A stretch of 64,000 nt of DNA from Candidatus Epilinea brevis (GTDB lineage: Bacteria; Chloroflexota; Anaerolineae; Epilineales; Epilineaceae). The notes beneath the pieces were generated by a model. It did not search any database. It saw only the letters and a list, made by a program, of their open reading frames with translations, and was not told the origin of the DNA. A program made the position numbers and the translations under genes. Shown here in pieces: positions 1-8,710 of the stretch (its first letter is position 1; each line of letters opens with the position of its first letter). The stretch is from contig JADJUE010000002.1 in NCBI GenBank assembly GCA_016710785.1, forward strand, positions 186,001 to 250,000, in the 5' to 3' direction.

Positions 1-2331
1 GGCAACCAGATCCACCTGCCCATCCTCAACTTCCAGGGCCAGGACGATGTCTGCCGCACGATGATCGAGGTGCAGTACCTCGGCTGCGATCCGTCCAAGG
101 CCGTGCTGGTGACCTGGGGCGAGCCGGGCTTCTGCCCGCCGCAGGCCGCCGGCCCGCTCAAGGTGGAATGCACGGGCATGTTGTTCCCGGGTTCGTCCTG
201 GATCATGATGGGCGCGCAGATCCCCACCGGCTCCAAGGGCGGCATGCTCTTCAAGTTCACGGCCAAGCAGCTGTCGGACGTGGGCATCGACCTGGGCTTC
301 GACGATGTCGTGGCCGACCTGATGTGCGAGACCCTCTTCTTCGGTGTGGTCGGTGACGCTGACGACTACCGCCGCTTCAAGAAGGCCTACAACGAGGGCC
401 TGGACTTCGCCGGCATCAACCAGGGTACGGCCGCCGGTTCGGGCTTCCTGGCCGTCGAAGTGCTGCGCCACTGCCCGGGCGATGTGACGCCGGGTGTGGA
501 AGTGAGCTCGAAGTACATCGGTATCGCCGGGACCCACCTGGGCACCTACGACCCGATCTTCGGCGGTTTCGGCTACTACGTGCCGCTGATCTACGCCAAC
601 AAGGCGGGCCTGAACACCGTGATGTACATCCAGAACGGTGGCTTGGAATGCTCCTCGCTGGAGCTGTGGTTCAAGGCGCAGGACGACTGCCTGCGGGCGC
701 GAATCTGCGACGTGGGCACCCTGGCTCCGGGCGAGACCTACCAGTTCGACGCTTCCGACTGCGTCGGCCCGGATTGGCAGGGTTCGGCCTGGATCCGCGC
801 CTCCGAATGGATGGGCGTGGCCGTCGACATCTACGGTCGCGACATCCTGATGACCTATGTCGGCGAGCCGGCCCCGTTCGACTACACGGCGCTCGAGGAC
901 GGCGAGGCTTCCCCGACCACCGGCGAGAAGATCGCCTACGGTCCGCTGATCTATTCCGAGTACCAGGGTTGGGACACCGGCGTGCAGGTGATGAACCTGA
1001 GCCAGGTGCTCAACGCCAAGGTCAAGGTGTACTTCCTGGACCGCTCGGGCGATGTGGTCACCACCCTGGTGGACTGGATCTGCCCGCGCGGCTCGCAGAC
1101 CTTCTTCCTGCCGATCGTGGCTGACCTGCCGGGTACCTGGGTAGGCAGCATCCGGGTGGAGAGCCAGGACTGGTGGGCCGCAGGCACCAATGGTGTCGGC
1201 GCTCCGAACATCGTCGGCGTGGCCACCCTGATGAAGTACGGCGACGTGGCCCGCACCGAGACGCAGCAAGCCATCGCCTACAACCTGCTGGTGGAGCACA
1301 AGAGCTACATCTGGCAGGTGGGCGCCGGTGAGGGCGGTCTCTTCAGCGGCGTCGGCCTGGTCGCCATCCCCAGCCTGCTCAAGGACCTGGACGGCTCGGG
1401 CGTGACCAGCGAGACGGCGATCATGAACCTGGTGGCCAAGCCGGGCTTCACGGACTTCGCCATCTACATCTACGACCAGAACGGCCTGCTCGACTTCGTC
1501 TGCGAGAAGCTGTTCGACCGCCAGGTGGAGTACATCGACCTGCAGACCTGGGGCTATGTGAACAACGGCTTCAAGGGCTCGGCGGTCATCTCCGCCACGT
1601 TCTGGGAGCATGACGTCTTCGATCCGGACGGCAAGTTCGTCCGCAACCTGGTAGGCCTCGGTGCGGTGATGGTCGAGCGCACGGGCACCCGCCTGGGCGA
1701 GGACATCCCTGGCGACGAAGCGGCGGGTGACCGCGGCATTCCGTTCGCCCTGACGACCACGGGCAAGACGCCGACCTGGTGCCCGGGCGGCGAAGTGCCG
1801 CTCTGCCCCGGTCAGCCGGTGTACGCGGCCATCGAGACGCCGTTCTCGGCCTCAGAGACGCTGGGCGTCGGCACGGCCGGCACCCTTGTCCCGGCCACCA
1901 CCCCCTTCACCCTCAGCCGCACGCTGACCGTTGGCGGCGTGCCGGCTGACTGCAAGGTCACCGATGTCAATCTGGACATCAGCGTCACCACCACCTTCAT
2001 GGGCGACGTCGTCGCGACCCTGACCCATGGTGGCAAGTCGGCGGTCCTCTTCGACTTCATCTGCGGATCGAACGACAACCTGACGGTGACCTTGGACGAT
2101 GATGCGACTTCCTTGGTCAGCGGCACCTCGCCCGCCGGCGCCTGCCTGGCGCCGACGAACGCCGCTGGAACCTACAAGTCAGAGTCTGGTTCGGCGCTCA
2201 ACGGCTTCGACAAGACCCTGGCGCTGGGCGCTTGGACCCTCGACTTGACGGACACCGCGCCAGGCGACCCCACGTACCTCAACAGCTGGGGCGTCAAGGG
2301 CACCTGCAACTACCGGCAGCTGCTTCCCTGA
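1..2331 (+). CDS. Large secreted modular protein with C-terminal P-domain (5' end missing)
   Basis: The frame is open from base 1, so the gene begins upstream; the first internal ATG is at 61. At least three related modules of about 150 residues can be seen, each closing with a similar stretch (WQGSAWIRASEW near residue 260 of the visible part, WVGSIRVESQDWW near 380, FKGSAVISATFW near 520). These look like beta-sandwich modules typical of secreted proteins. The last 150 residues resemble the proprotein-convertase P-domain: a jelly-roll with a GDVVATLTHGGKS segment, paired Cys, and an ending of the form W-L-D-L-D-T-x-G-D. P-domains often accompany secreted proteases or surface adhesins, but no protease domain is in the visible part. 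A hairpin terminator follows 48 bases after the stop. The P-domain call is fairly sure; the overall function is unknown. Confidence 0.8.
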   Translation, partial: GNQIHLPILNFQGQDDVCRTMIEVQYLGCDPSKAVLVTWGEPGFCPPQAAGPLKVECTGMLFPGSSWIMMGAQIPTGSKGGMLFKFTAKQLSDVGIDLGFDDVVADLMCETLFFGVVGDADDYRRFKKAYNEGLDFAGINQGTAAGSGFLAVEVLRHCPGDVTPGVEVSSKYIGIAGTHLGTYDPIFGGFGYYVPLIYANKAGLNTVMYIQNGGLECSSLELWFKAQDDCLRARICDVGTLAPGETYQFDASDCVGPDWQGSAWIRASEWMGVAVDIYGRDILMTYVGEPAPFDYTALEDGEASPTTGEKIAYGPLIYSEYQGWDTGVQVMNLSQVLNAKVKVYFLDRSGDVVTTLVDWICPRGSQTFFLPIVADLPGTWVGSIRVESQDWWAAGTNGVGAPNIVGVATLMKYGDVARTETQQAIAYNLLVEHKSYIWQVGAGEGGLFSGVGLVAIPSLLKDLDGSGVTSETAIMNLVAKPGFTDFAIYIYDQNGLLDFVCEKLFDRQVEYIDLQTWGYVNNGFKGSAVISATFWEHDVFDPDGKFVRNLVGLGAVMVERTGTRLGEDIPGDEAAGDRGIPFALTTTGKTPTWCPGGEVPLCPGQPVYAAIETPFSASETLGVGTAGTLVPATTPFTLSRTLTVGGVPADCKVTDVNLDISVTTTFMGDVVATLTHGGKSAVLFDFICGSNDNLTVTLDDDATSLVSGTSPAGACLAPTNAAGTYKSESGSALNGFDKTLALGAWTLDLTDTAPGDPTYLNSWGVKGTCNYRQLLP

Positions 2332-2378
2332 TCCCCACGGGAAGTGGCCTTGCGGCTGCTTTCTGAACACGCATTGAG

Positions 2379-2413
2379 AACAGCCCCCTCGCCTTTGGCG
2401 GGGGGGCTGTTTC
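2379..2413 (+). terminator. Rho-independent terminator
   Basis: A GC-rich inverted repeat (AACAGCCCCCTCGCC paired with GGCGGGGGGGCTGTT around a TTT loop) lies just after the P-domain gene and before the convergent oxidoreductase gene. Its AA and TT flanks let it act in either direction. Confidence 0.75.
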
Positions 2414-2564
2414 GTTGGGTGGCGTTGGTCGCTTGTGGCCGGCACGGCATCCGCTGGATTCCGCACAGCGAGTTGCCCCCATCGGTGCCGAACGGGGGGA
2501 GGGTGTGCGTTGCTGTTGAGTTGAAGGGACGTTGAGCTGGGAGGATGGCGACAGGTCGACGGCG

Positions 2565-5459
2565 TCAGCTCGACGGCGCTTCGGGCAGCCGGTACGCGTC
2601 GCGGGTGGGCCGGAAGGGGCGCAGCAGCCAGTGCGGCCGGCGCATGCCGTCGGGAGATACCTGGCGGGCGGGACGGGTCAGCGCCAGCCATTCACGGTAG
2701 ACGGCGCGGGAGCGGGCGGTGTCGACGAAGACGTCGCCGCTCTGGTCACCAGCTTCGGCGCGGGCGACGGTCACCTTCTGATGCCAGCAATGCATGCCCG
2801 TGACCGGATCGGGATGCACCGGGAAGGTGAGGTTCTGGTGCACGCCCACCTCGGTCCACCAGATGCGGCTGGAATCCGGGTCGGAGGAGGCGAAGGGCTT
2901 CGTGCCCTCACGGCGACGCATGGTCCACTGGCCCTCCGGGCTGCGGCTGAGGTCCACCAGGCTGGAGGACCAGCGTTCCATGCCCGTCTCCTGCAGGCGC
3001 CAGCGGCCCATGTGATGCGAGCAGGCCGAGATGCCCGGCCGGATGCCTTCGGTGACCCAGGCCGGCAGGACGAAATGGCCGATGTCGGTGCTGACCCGCA
3101 GCAGGTCATCGGTCACCACGCCCAGTCGCGCGGCGTCCTCCGGATGGATCCACAGCGGGTTGCGGTGGCTGATCTCGTAGAGCCACTTGCTGTTGCCGCT
3201 GCGGGTGTGGATGAGCGTGGGCAGCCGGAAGGTGGGGATGAGCACCATCTGGCCGGCACCGCGGTCGATCTGGCTGGGGTGGACGTGGCTGTGGATGTAG
3301 CTGGGCAGGGCCACCTCGGGCCAGCCCCAATCATGCAAGGTGCGCGACCAGAACTCCAGGCGGCGGCTGGGGGTGTCGAAGCCGCGGCGGACGCTGTCGT
3401 CGGCCCCCTCCAAGCGGATGCCCACGGGCCGACCCGCTTCGCCCGGGGCGAAGACAGGATGCGGGGTGATGTTGGGCGACGCCGCCGCCGGCGAACTGGT
3501 GCTGACGATGCCGCTGCGCGCATCCGTCGCCAGGTCCGCCAGCCCCGCCAGGTCCACCGCTTCCTCGTAGCTGGCCTTGGCGCCCTGGCGGATCTCGAAG
3601 GCCCCAAAGCGCTGCATGTAGCTGAAGGGGTCCAAGCCCATCGCGGCGGCCGCCTCAGGCAGGCCGGGCACCGTGTTCTCGAACATCCAGCGGTAGTACT
3701 CGTGGACCTGCAGCTTCTCCCCCGGCCGGTAGGGCGATTCGAAGGAGCGCCGGATGCCCAGGCTACCGTCCGGATCGATGCGCCAGGACAGCTCGATCCA
3801 GAACTCGGTCTCTTCCCAGACCTCGCCGGGGTTGGCCTCGTAGGTGTACTGCACCGGCTGGCCCATGCGCTCCATGGCCACGCGGCGCACGGGCTGGCGG
3901 AAGGCGATCCAGCAGCCGGCGTGGGTCTCCTGGCTCATCAGGTCGTGGCGCTCCGAGCCGTGGCCCATGGGCAGCACGTAATCCGCGAACCAGGCGGTCT
4001 CCGACCAGGTGGGCGTGAGGCAGGCGTGCAGGCCCACCTTGCTCTCGTCGGTCAGGGCCTCCAGCCACATGGCGCCATCGGGGTTGGTCCACACCGGGTT
4101 GTAGACGCGGGTGAAATAGGTGTCCAGCTTCGCGCGGCCCTCGTCCATGAGGTGGGGCATCAGGAAGCTCATCTCGAAGAAGGACAAGGGGTATTCCTGC
4201 GGCCAGGTCAGCTCGTTCCAGCGCTCAGGATGCGGGCCTAGATGGTGCGGCCGCGGCACCCACTTGTCCCAGGTGTTCATGGATGTGCCGCCTTCCACGC
4301 CCACCGAGCCGGTGAGCACCGAGAGCAGCCACAGGCAGCGTGCCACCTGCCAGCCCCCTAGGTTGCCGGCGGTAGCCGAGCGCCAGGTATGCGCCGCCAG
4401 CTTGCCCTCGCAGCCGGCGACCGCCTCGGCGACCGCCAGGATCTGCGCTGCCGGAACCCCCGATTCGGCGGCGGCGAAGTCGAAGCTGAACTGCGCGTAA
4501 TGCTCCAGGAAACGCCGCTCGAAGCTGGCGAAGTCCGGGGCGTCGTCCGGATGGTCCTGGGCCAGCCATTCGCGCCAGTTGATCCAGCGCTCCACGAAGG
4601 TCTGGTCATAGCGCCCGGTGGCCACCAGATGCCGCGCGATGGCCAGCAGCATGGCGGCCTCCGAACCGGGCCAGGGCGAGAGGTGCAGGTCGGCGCGGCT
4701 GGCGGTGTTGGACAGCCGGGTGTCCAGGACGATGAGCTTGGCCCCCGCCAGCTTGCCCTCGATGATGCGCTGGGCGTGGGGGTTGAAGTAATGGCCCGTC
4801 TCCAGATGGCTGGAGATCAGCAGGATGACCTTGGCGTTGGCATGGTCGGGCGACGGGCGGTCGAGACCGGTCCAGAAGGCGAAGCCGGCGCGGGCGCTGG
4901 ACGAACAGACGTTGGTGTGGCTGTTGTGGCTGTCGCAGCCCCAGGCGAAGAGCACCCATTCCATCAGCCCGTCATGACCGGCCCGGCCCACGTGGTACAT
5001 CACCTCGTTGTGGCGCTGCTCCAGAAAGGCTTTGCGGATGCGCGCCCCCAGATCGTCCAGCACCTCGTCCCAGGTGACGCGGCGCCACTTGCCTTCGCCC
5101 CGCGCGCCCACGCGCTTCAGGGGGTAGAGGATGCGCTCGGGATCATAGACCTGGTTGTGGGTGGCCGGTCCCTTGGCGCAGTTGCGTCCGCGGCTACCAG
5201 GATGGAGGGGGTTGCCCTCGAACTTCTGCACCTCCAGGCTGTCCTTGTCGACATAAGCCAGGAGCCCGCAGGCGCTCTCGCAGTTGAAGCAGACCGTGGG
5301 CACCAGGGTGTAGCGCCGCGGCACCTTGCGCGGCCAGGCGCGGGCATCGTACTCCACCCAATCGTCCCAGCGGTCGACCGGGGGGTAGGGGTGCAGGCCG
5401 TCGTCGAGGGGCTGGGGCAGGGAAGCGGGCGGCAGCGGGGCGTTGGCTGGCTTGCTCAT
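2565..5459 (-). CDS. Molybdopterin-dependent oxidoreductase, catalytic subunit (DMSO reductase / formate dehydrogenase superfamily)
   Basis: A 964-residue protein with the full architecture of a Mo/W-bisMGD catalytic subunit. The N-terminal [4Fe-4S] site is visible as Cys57, Cys60 and Cys64 (CFNCESAC), with the fourth ligand at Cys94 (GRNCAKG). By alignment with formate dehydrogenases, the metal ligand should be Cys185 in SHTNVCSSSARAGF, where E. coli FdhF has selenocysteine. The C-terminal quarter carries a molydopterin-dinucleotide-binding domain (ACSHHMGRWR and LWIHPEDAARLGV segments). No Tat signal is evident, so it is probably cytoplasmic or follows a partner subunit. No iron-sulfur or membrane-anchor subunit lies beside it, so electron partner and substrate cannot be assigned. 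The next gene upstream on this strand is a toxin gene. Confidence 0.88.
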   Translation of the reverse strand: MSKPANAPLPPASLPQPLDDGLHPYPPVDRWDDWVEYDARAWPRKVPRRYTLVPTVCFNCESACGLLAYVDKDSLEVQKFEGNPLHPGSRGRNCAKGPATHNQVYDPERILYPLKRVGARGEGKWRRVTWDEVLDDLGARIRKAFLEQRHNEVMYHVGRAGHDGLMEWVLFAWGCDSHNSHTNVCSSSARAGFAFWTGLDRPSPDHANAKVILLISSHLETGHYFNPHAQRIIEGKLAGAKLIVLDTRLSNTASRADLHLSPWPGSEAAMLLAIARHLVATGRYDQTFVERWINWREWLAQDHPDDAPDFASFERRFLEHYAQFSFDFAAAESGVPAAQILAVAEAVAGCEGKLAAHTWRSATAGNLGGWQVARCLWLLSVLTGSVGVEGGTSMNTWDKWVPRPHHLGPHPERWNELTWPQEYPLSFFEMSFLMPHLMDEGRAKLDTYFTRVYNPVWTNPDGAMWLEALTDESKVGLHACLTPTWSETAWFADYVLPMGHGSERHDLMSQETHAGCWIAFRQPVRRVAMERMGQPVQYTYEANPGEVWEETEFWIELSWRIDPDGSLGIRRSFESPYRPGEKLQVHEYYRWMFENTVPGLPEAAAAMGLDPFSYMQRFGAFEIRQGAKASYEEAVDLAGLADLATDARSGIVSTSSPAAASPNITPHPVFAPGEAGRPVGIRLEGADDSVRRGFDTPSRRLEFWSRTLHDWGWPEVALPSYIHSHVHPSQIDRGAGQMVLIPTFRLPTLIHTRSGNSKWLYEISHRNPLWIHPEDAARLGVVTDDLLRVSTDIGHFVLPAWVTEGIRPGISACSHHMGRWRLQETGMERWSSSLVDLSRSPEGQWTMRRREGTKPFASSDPDSSRIWWTEVGVHQNLTFPVHPDPVTGMHCWHQKVTVARAEAGDQSGDVFVDTARSRAVYREWLALTRPARQVSPDGMRRPHWLLRPFRPTRDAYRLPEAPSS

Positions 5460-5574
5460 GGGGGCATGATACCATGGTGTCGGCAGGCTGTCCGATTGGC
5501 TGTTCTACCGATTCAACGCCACACGGTCTGAGGATCCAAGATCTCGATGCCCCGCCGTCAGGCGCATGGTCCGA

Positions 5575-5988
5575 TCAGTCCAGTGGGATCGTCTGCACGC
5601 CCTCGGGGGCCCGTAGTCGCTGCTCGTGGTCGAAGGTGAGCAGCGGCAATCCCTCGTCCTGGGCCATGGCCAGGTAGACGGCGTCGCAGCCGCGCACCAG
5701 CTGGGTGGCGGCGATGTCGGCGGCCAGACTCGCGAGGCCGTGATCCACCGCTCGGGTCACGATGCGCCGGTGCCGCGCCAGGTGGGTCACCGCCTGCAGA
5801 CCGAGTTCGGGTTGGCCCGACGCACGGGCCACGGCTGAGGCCAGTTCGGCCACGGCAATGTTCGGGATGCGGATGCCACCGCCCGCGGCGAAATGCGCTT
5901 CTAGAATGCGGTTGGCGACCGGTGACCAGTCGTCGTGGCTTCGAACGTAGGCGACCAGGGCGCTGGCATCCACAACCATGAGGTTCAT
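5575..5988 (-). CDS. vapC: VapC-type PIN-domain ribonuclease toxin
   Basis: A 137-residue PIN domain. The acidic residues that coordinate Mg2+ in the family are visible: Asp7 in VVDASALVAYV, a Glu in AVAELASAV, an Asp in GCDAVYLAMA and an Asp in LLTFDHE. VapC toxins cleave RNA (tRNA or rRNA) when released from their antitoxin. The start at 5988 is chosen because its ATG overlaps the TGA of the upstream antitoxin by four bases, giving translational coupling; an upstream in-frame start would run into the antitoxin gene. Together with the next gene it forms a complete type II module. Confidence 0.87.
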   Translation of the reverse strand: MNLMVVDASALVAYVRSHDDWSPVANRILEAHFAAGGGIRIPNIAVAELASAVARASGQPELGLQAVTHLARHRRIVTRAVDHGLASLAADIAATQLVRGCDAVYLAMAQDEGLPLLTFDHEQRLRAPEGVQTIPLD

Positions 5989-6257
5989 CGGCGACCCTCC
6001 GCCACCAGTTCCACGGCGCTCTTCTCCGAGATCCAACCGGCGTCAATCTCGCGTCGAAGGGCCTCGAGTTCGCGCTGCCATTCCTCTTCCCAAGCTTCTT
6101 CCGCCATCGCCTCCGCCCCTTCGGGTACAGGGATCAGCACTGCCGCCGGCTTCCCATGCACCGTGACGACGTAGCGCGCCCCCTCCTCCCGAACGGAGCG
6201 GAGCACCTGCGTGGCGCCGTCGCGCAGCTCGCGGACGCCGATGGTGGTGAGCTTCAT
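5985..6257 (-). CDS. Phd/YefM-family antitoxin
   Basis: A 90-residue antitoxin. The N-terminal half has the Phd/YefM DNA-binding fold (MKLTTIGVRELRDGATQVL, then VTVHGKPAAVLIP). The acidic, alpha-helical C-terminal half (EEAWEEEWQRELEAL) should bind and block the PIN toxin. The start at 6257 is preceded by a CAGGAGA ribosome-binding site; a longer frame upstream reads through the promoter and is not used. Antitoxins of this kind repress their own promoter, and a candidate operator lies about 40 bases upstream. The stop overlaps the toxin start. Confidence 0.87.
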   Translation of the reverse strand: MKLTTIGVRELRDGATQVLRSVREEGARYVVTVHGKPAAVLIPVPEGAEAMAEEAWEEEWQRELEALRREIDAGWISEKSAVELVAEGRR

Positions 6258-6296
6258 GGGGGTGGTCTCCTGACAATCTCGCTGTGCTGCGGACCT

Positions 6297-6345
6297 GTGG
6301 TCACAAAGGTGGCCACACTGTAGCACGGGGCATCGCCGCCGGCAA
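6297..6345 (-). promoter_or_regulatory. Promoter and operator of the Phd/VapC module
   Basis: Read on the minus strand there is TTGCCG (6340-6345), a 17-base spacer and TACAGT (6317-6322), a fair sigma70-type promoter. Directly downstream of the -10 box is the inverted repeat GTGGCCAC-CTTT-GTGACCAC (6297-6316, one mismatch). It covers the expected transcription start and suits autorepression by the antitoxin. Confidence 0.5.
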
Positions 6346-6441
6346 TCCGCCCCAGTCGATCGTCGATCGATGTCTGGATGCGGTTGCCCTGCAACCACCC
6401 CGGGAGATCGCCCTACACCGCCCCCCAGGCCTATCTCCCCC

Positions 6442-7431
6442 TCACAGCACCGGCGGCCAGCCCAACATCCCCCCGCCCAGCCAGCGGTCCAGCAGCAGTC
6501 CCAGGCAGAGCAGGAGCGCGTGCCACAGCTGCAGCCGTGCCGTCATGCCTAGCACCGGCAGCAGCGCCCGGCCGGAGGCGCCGGAGCGCACCTGGGCGAT
6601 AGGCCCCGTGGCCAGCGGCAGGGCGCCCAGCACCAGCATGACTGCCGGACCCAGGCCCCAACCAGGGCGTCGGCTGAGGCCCCCGGCCAGGCCCATCAGC
6701 ACGGGGAGGACAAAGGCCAGGGCCACCGAGGCCGCGTAGTAACCACGGCCCCATTCGGCTCCCAGGCGCACGACGAGGGTGCGCTTGCCGGCGGCGCGGT
6801 CGGTGTCGACGTCGCGCAGGTTGTTGACCGTGAGGATCGCCACTGACAGGGCCCCCACCGCCACGCCCAAGAGCGCTGCCCGGACGCTCCAGGTCAGGGC
6901 CTGGACGTAGTAGGTGCCGGAGACGGCGACCACGCCGAAGAAGAGCATGACGAAGAGATCGCCCAGGCCGCGGTAGGCCAGGGGATGCGGCCCGCCGGTG
7001 TACAGGTAGCCGCAGGCCAGGGAGGCCAGACCGATGATGAGGATGGGCCAACCGGCCCGCGCCACCAGGTACAGGCCCACGAGGGTCGCCGCGGCGAAGG
7101 CCAGCGCAGCGCCCCAGGTCACGGCGCGGGCCGAGAGCAGGCCGGCGGCCACCACCCGCGTGGGGCCGAGCCGGTCCGGGGTGTCGGCGCCCTTCTTGAA
7201 GTCCAGCACATCGTTGGCCAGGTTGGTGCCGACTTGAATGAAGAGCGCGCCGACAAGGGCGGCCAGGGCCGACAAGGCGTGAAAGACACCCAGATAGACG
7301 GCCAGCGCCGCGCCCACAGCCACCGGGGCCACGGAGGCGCTGAGGGTGCGCGGGCGGATGGCCAGCAGCCAGGCGCGGGAGGAGGAGACCCGTGGCGGTG
7401 GGGACACGGGCGTCGGATCGCCGTGCCTCAC
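6442..7431 (-). CDS. menA: 1,4-dihydroxy-2-naphthoate polyprenyltransferase (MenA)
   Basis: MenA attaches the polyprenyl tail to 1,4-dihydroxy-2-naphthoate with loss of CO2, giving demethylmenaquinone in the membrane. The UbiA-fold signature is clear: the first Asp-rich motif NDVLDFKKGAD near residue 80 and the second, NNLRDVDTDRAAGKRTL, near residue 210, separated by multiple hydrophobic helices, with about eight or nine predicted in total. The GTG start at 7431 overlaps the TGA of menB by four bases. A longer open frame continues upstream, but there it is only the shifted frame of menB. At 329 residues it is of normal family length. Confidence 0.93.
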   Translation of the reverse strand: MRHGDPTPVSPPPRVSSSRAWLLAIRPRTLSASVAPVAVGAALAVYLGVFHALSALAALVGALFIQVGTNLANDVLDFKKGADTPDRLGPTRVVAAGLLSARAVTWGAALAFAAATLVGLYLVARAGWPILIIGLASLACGYLYTGGPHPLAYRGLGDLFVMLFFGVVAVSGTYYVQALTWSVRAALLGVAVGALSVAILTVNNLRDVDTDRAAGKRTLVVRLGAEWGRGYYAASVALAFVLPVLMGLAGGLSRRPGWGLGPAVMLVLGALPLATGPIAQVRSGASGRALLPVLGMTARLQLWHALLLCLGLLLDRWLGGGMLGWPPVL

Positions 7432-8246
7432 GGGTAGCGACGGAACTTGCCGAAGTCGGGCTGGCGCTTCTCCAGGAAGGCGTTCTTGCCCTCTGTGCCC
7501 TCTTCGCTCATGTAATACAGCAACGTGGCGTCGCCGGCCAGCTGCTGCAGGCCGGCCTGACCGTCCAGGGCGGCGTTCATGCTTACCTTGAGCAGGCGCA
7601 GGGCCATGGGGCTGAGGTCCAGCATCTCCCGGCACCATTGCACGGTCACCGCCTCCAGCTGGTCCACCGGTACCACGGTGTTCACGAGGCCCATGTCCAG
7701 GGCCTCGCGGGCGTTGTACTGCCGGCAGAGGAACCAGATCTCGCGGGCCTTCTTCTGCCCCACGCAGGCGGCGAGGAAGCTGGAGCCGAAGCCACCGTCG
7801 AAGCTGCCCACCCGCGGGCCGGTCTGGCCGAAGATGGCGTTGTCGGCGGCGATGGACAGGTCGCAGACCACGTGCAGCACATGCCCGCCGCCGATGGCGT
7901 AGCCGGCCACCATGGCCACCACGGGCTTGGGCAGGCGGCGGATGCGCATCTGCAGGTCCAAGACGTTGAGCCGCGGCACCCCGTCCTCGCCCACATAGCC
8001 GCCCTGGCCGCGCACGCGCTGGTCGCCGCCGGCGCAGAAGGCCTCGTCCCCCGCGCCGGTCAGGATGACCACGCCCACCTCGGCATCCTCGCGCGCCAGG
8101 TCGAAGGCCTCGATCAGCTGCGTCACCGTCTGCGGCCGGAAGGCGTTGCGCACCTCCGGCCGGTCGATGGTGATCTTGGCGATGCCTTCGGCCTTCTCGT
8201 AGCGGATGTCGGTGTAGGCCTTGACCGGCTGCCAGTCGATGATCAC
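7428..8246 (-). CDS. menB: 1,4-dihydroxy-2-naphthoyl-CoA synthase (MenB)
   Basis: A crotonase-fold enzyme that cyclises o-succinylbenzoyl-CoA to 1,4-dihydroxy-2-naphthoyl-CoA. It is 272 residues, with the diagnostic FGQTGPRVGSFDGGFGSS stretch, the oxyanion-hole GYAIGGGHVLH segment, and the MenB C-terminus YYMSEEGTEGKNAFLEKR. The residue after QT is Gly rather than Asp, the pattern of the bicarbonate-dependent (type I) enzymes such as that of E. coli. It overlaps menA by four bases. menD, menE, menF and menC are not in the window. Confidence 0.95.
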   Translation of the reverse strand: MIIDWQPVKAYTDIRYEKAEGIAKITIDRPEVRNAFRPQTVTQLIEAFDLAREDAEVGVVILTGAGDEAFCAGGDQRVRGQGGYVGEDGVPRLNVLDLQMRIRRLPKPVVAMVAGYAIGGGHVLHVVCDLSIAADNAIFGQTGPRVGSFDGGFGSSFLAACVGQKKAREIWFLCRQYNAREALDMGLVNTVVPVDQLEAVTVQWCREMLDLSPMALRLLKVSMNAALDGQAGLQQLAGDATLLYYMSEEGTEGKNAFLEKRQPDFGKFRRYP

Positions 8247-8338
8247 GGCGGGCTCCTGGGCGGGCGTTGGACGGTTCGGCCCAGGATTCTACCAAAGACC
8301 GGCACAGGTCGGGCGGCAAGGGCTCAACGGCGGCGGTC

Positions 8339-8355
8339 GCGATGTCGGACATCGC
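8339..8355. promoter_or_regulatory. Perfect palindrome upstream of menB
   Basis: GCGATGTC-G-GACATCGC is a perfect 8+1+8 inverted repeat, 93 bases upstream of the menB start and just beyond the stop of the small membrane gene. It could be an operator or a weak hairpin; nothing else supports either role. Confidence 0.3.
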
Positions 8356-8370
8356 CGCCGGGGCCGCCCT

Positions 8371-8505
8371 TCAGCCCCCCAGGGCGGTGTTGCGCCAGGC
8401 CCAGAGCATGTAGGCGACGGTGAAGAAGACGCTGACGATGACCACCGCGGCCATCAGGGTGCCGACGGCGCCGAGGGTCTGGATGAGGCTGTCAAGGATG
8501 GGCAT
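8371..8505 (-). CDS. Small single-pass membrane protein, 44 residues
   Basis: The peptide starts MPILDSLIQTLGAVGTL and has one hydrophobic segment of about 22 residues (about 13-37), ending in WAWRNTALGG. A GGAG ribosome-binding site lies seven bases before the ATG. It sits between menH and menB on the same strand, so it may be cotranscribed with menaquinone synthesis genes or be a small electron-transport accessory subunit; both ideas are inference. The frame also continues upstream as a shadow of menH, which lowers confidence slightly. Confidence 0.5.
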   Translation of the reverse strand: MPILDSLIQTLGAVGTLMAAVVIVSVFFTVAYMLWAWRNTALGG

Positions 8506-8710
8506 TGCAATACTCCAGTGCGAGGCAGGGTCCGCCCGGTCTCCCGCAAGGGAGGCCGTCATGGTAGAGAACGATGGCCGCGACAGAAGGGTTATGGAGG
8601 TGGCGGCGCCGGGCAGGGACTGGACGACGGATCGGAGCGGACGGTCACATGGCTGACGCGTCCTTGAAGGACCGACGGTTGCGTGCGGACACATCCCGGA
8701 GGACCGATGG

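Noticed and set aside
6442..8352. A single 636-residue fusion ending in MenA
   Set aside because: The N-terminal half is the shifted frame of menB. The GTGA overlap at 7428-7431 shows where menA really starts.
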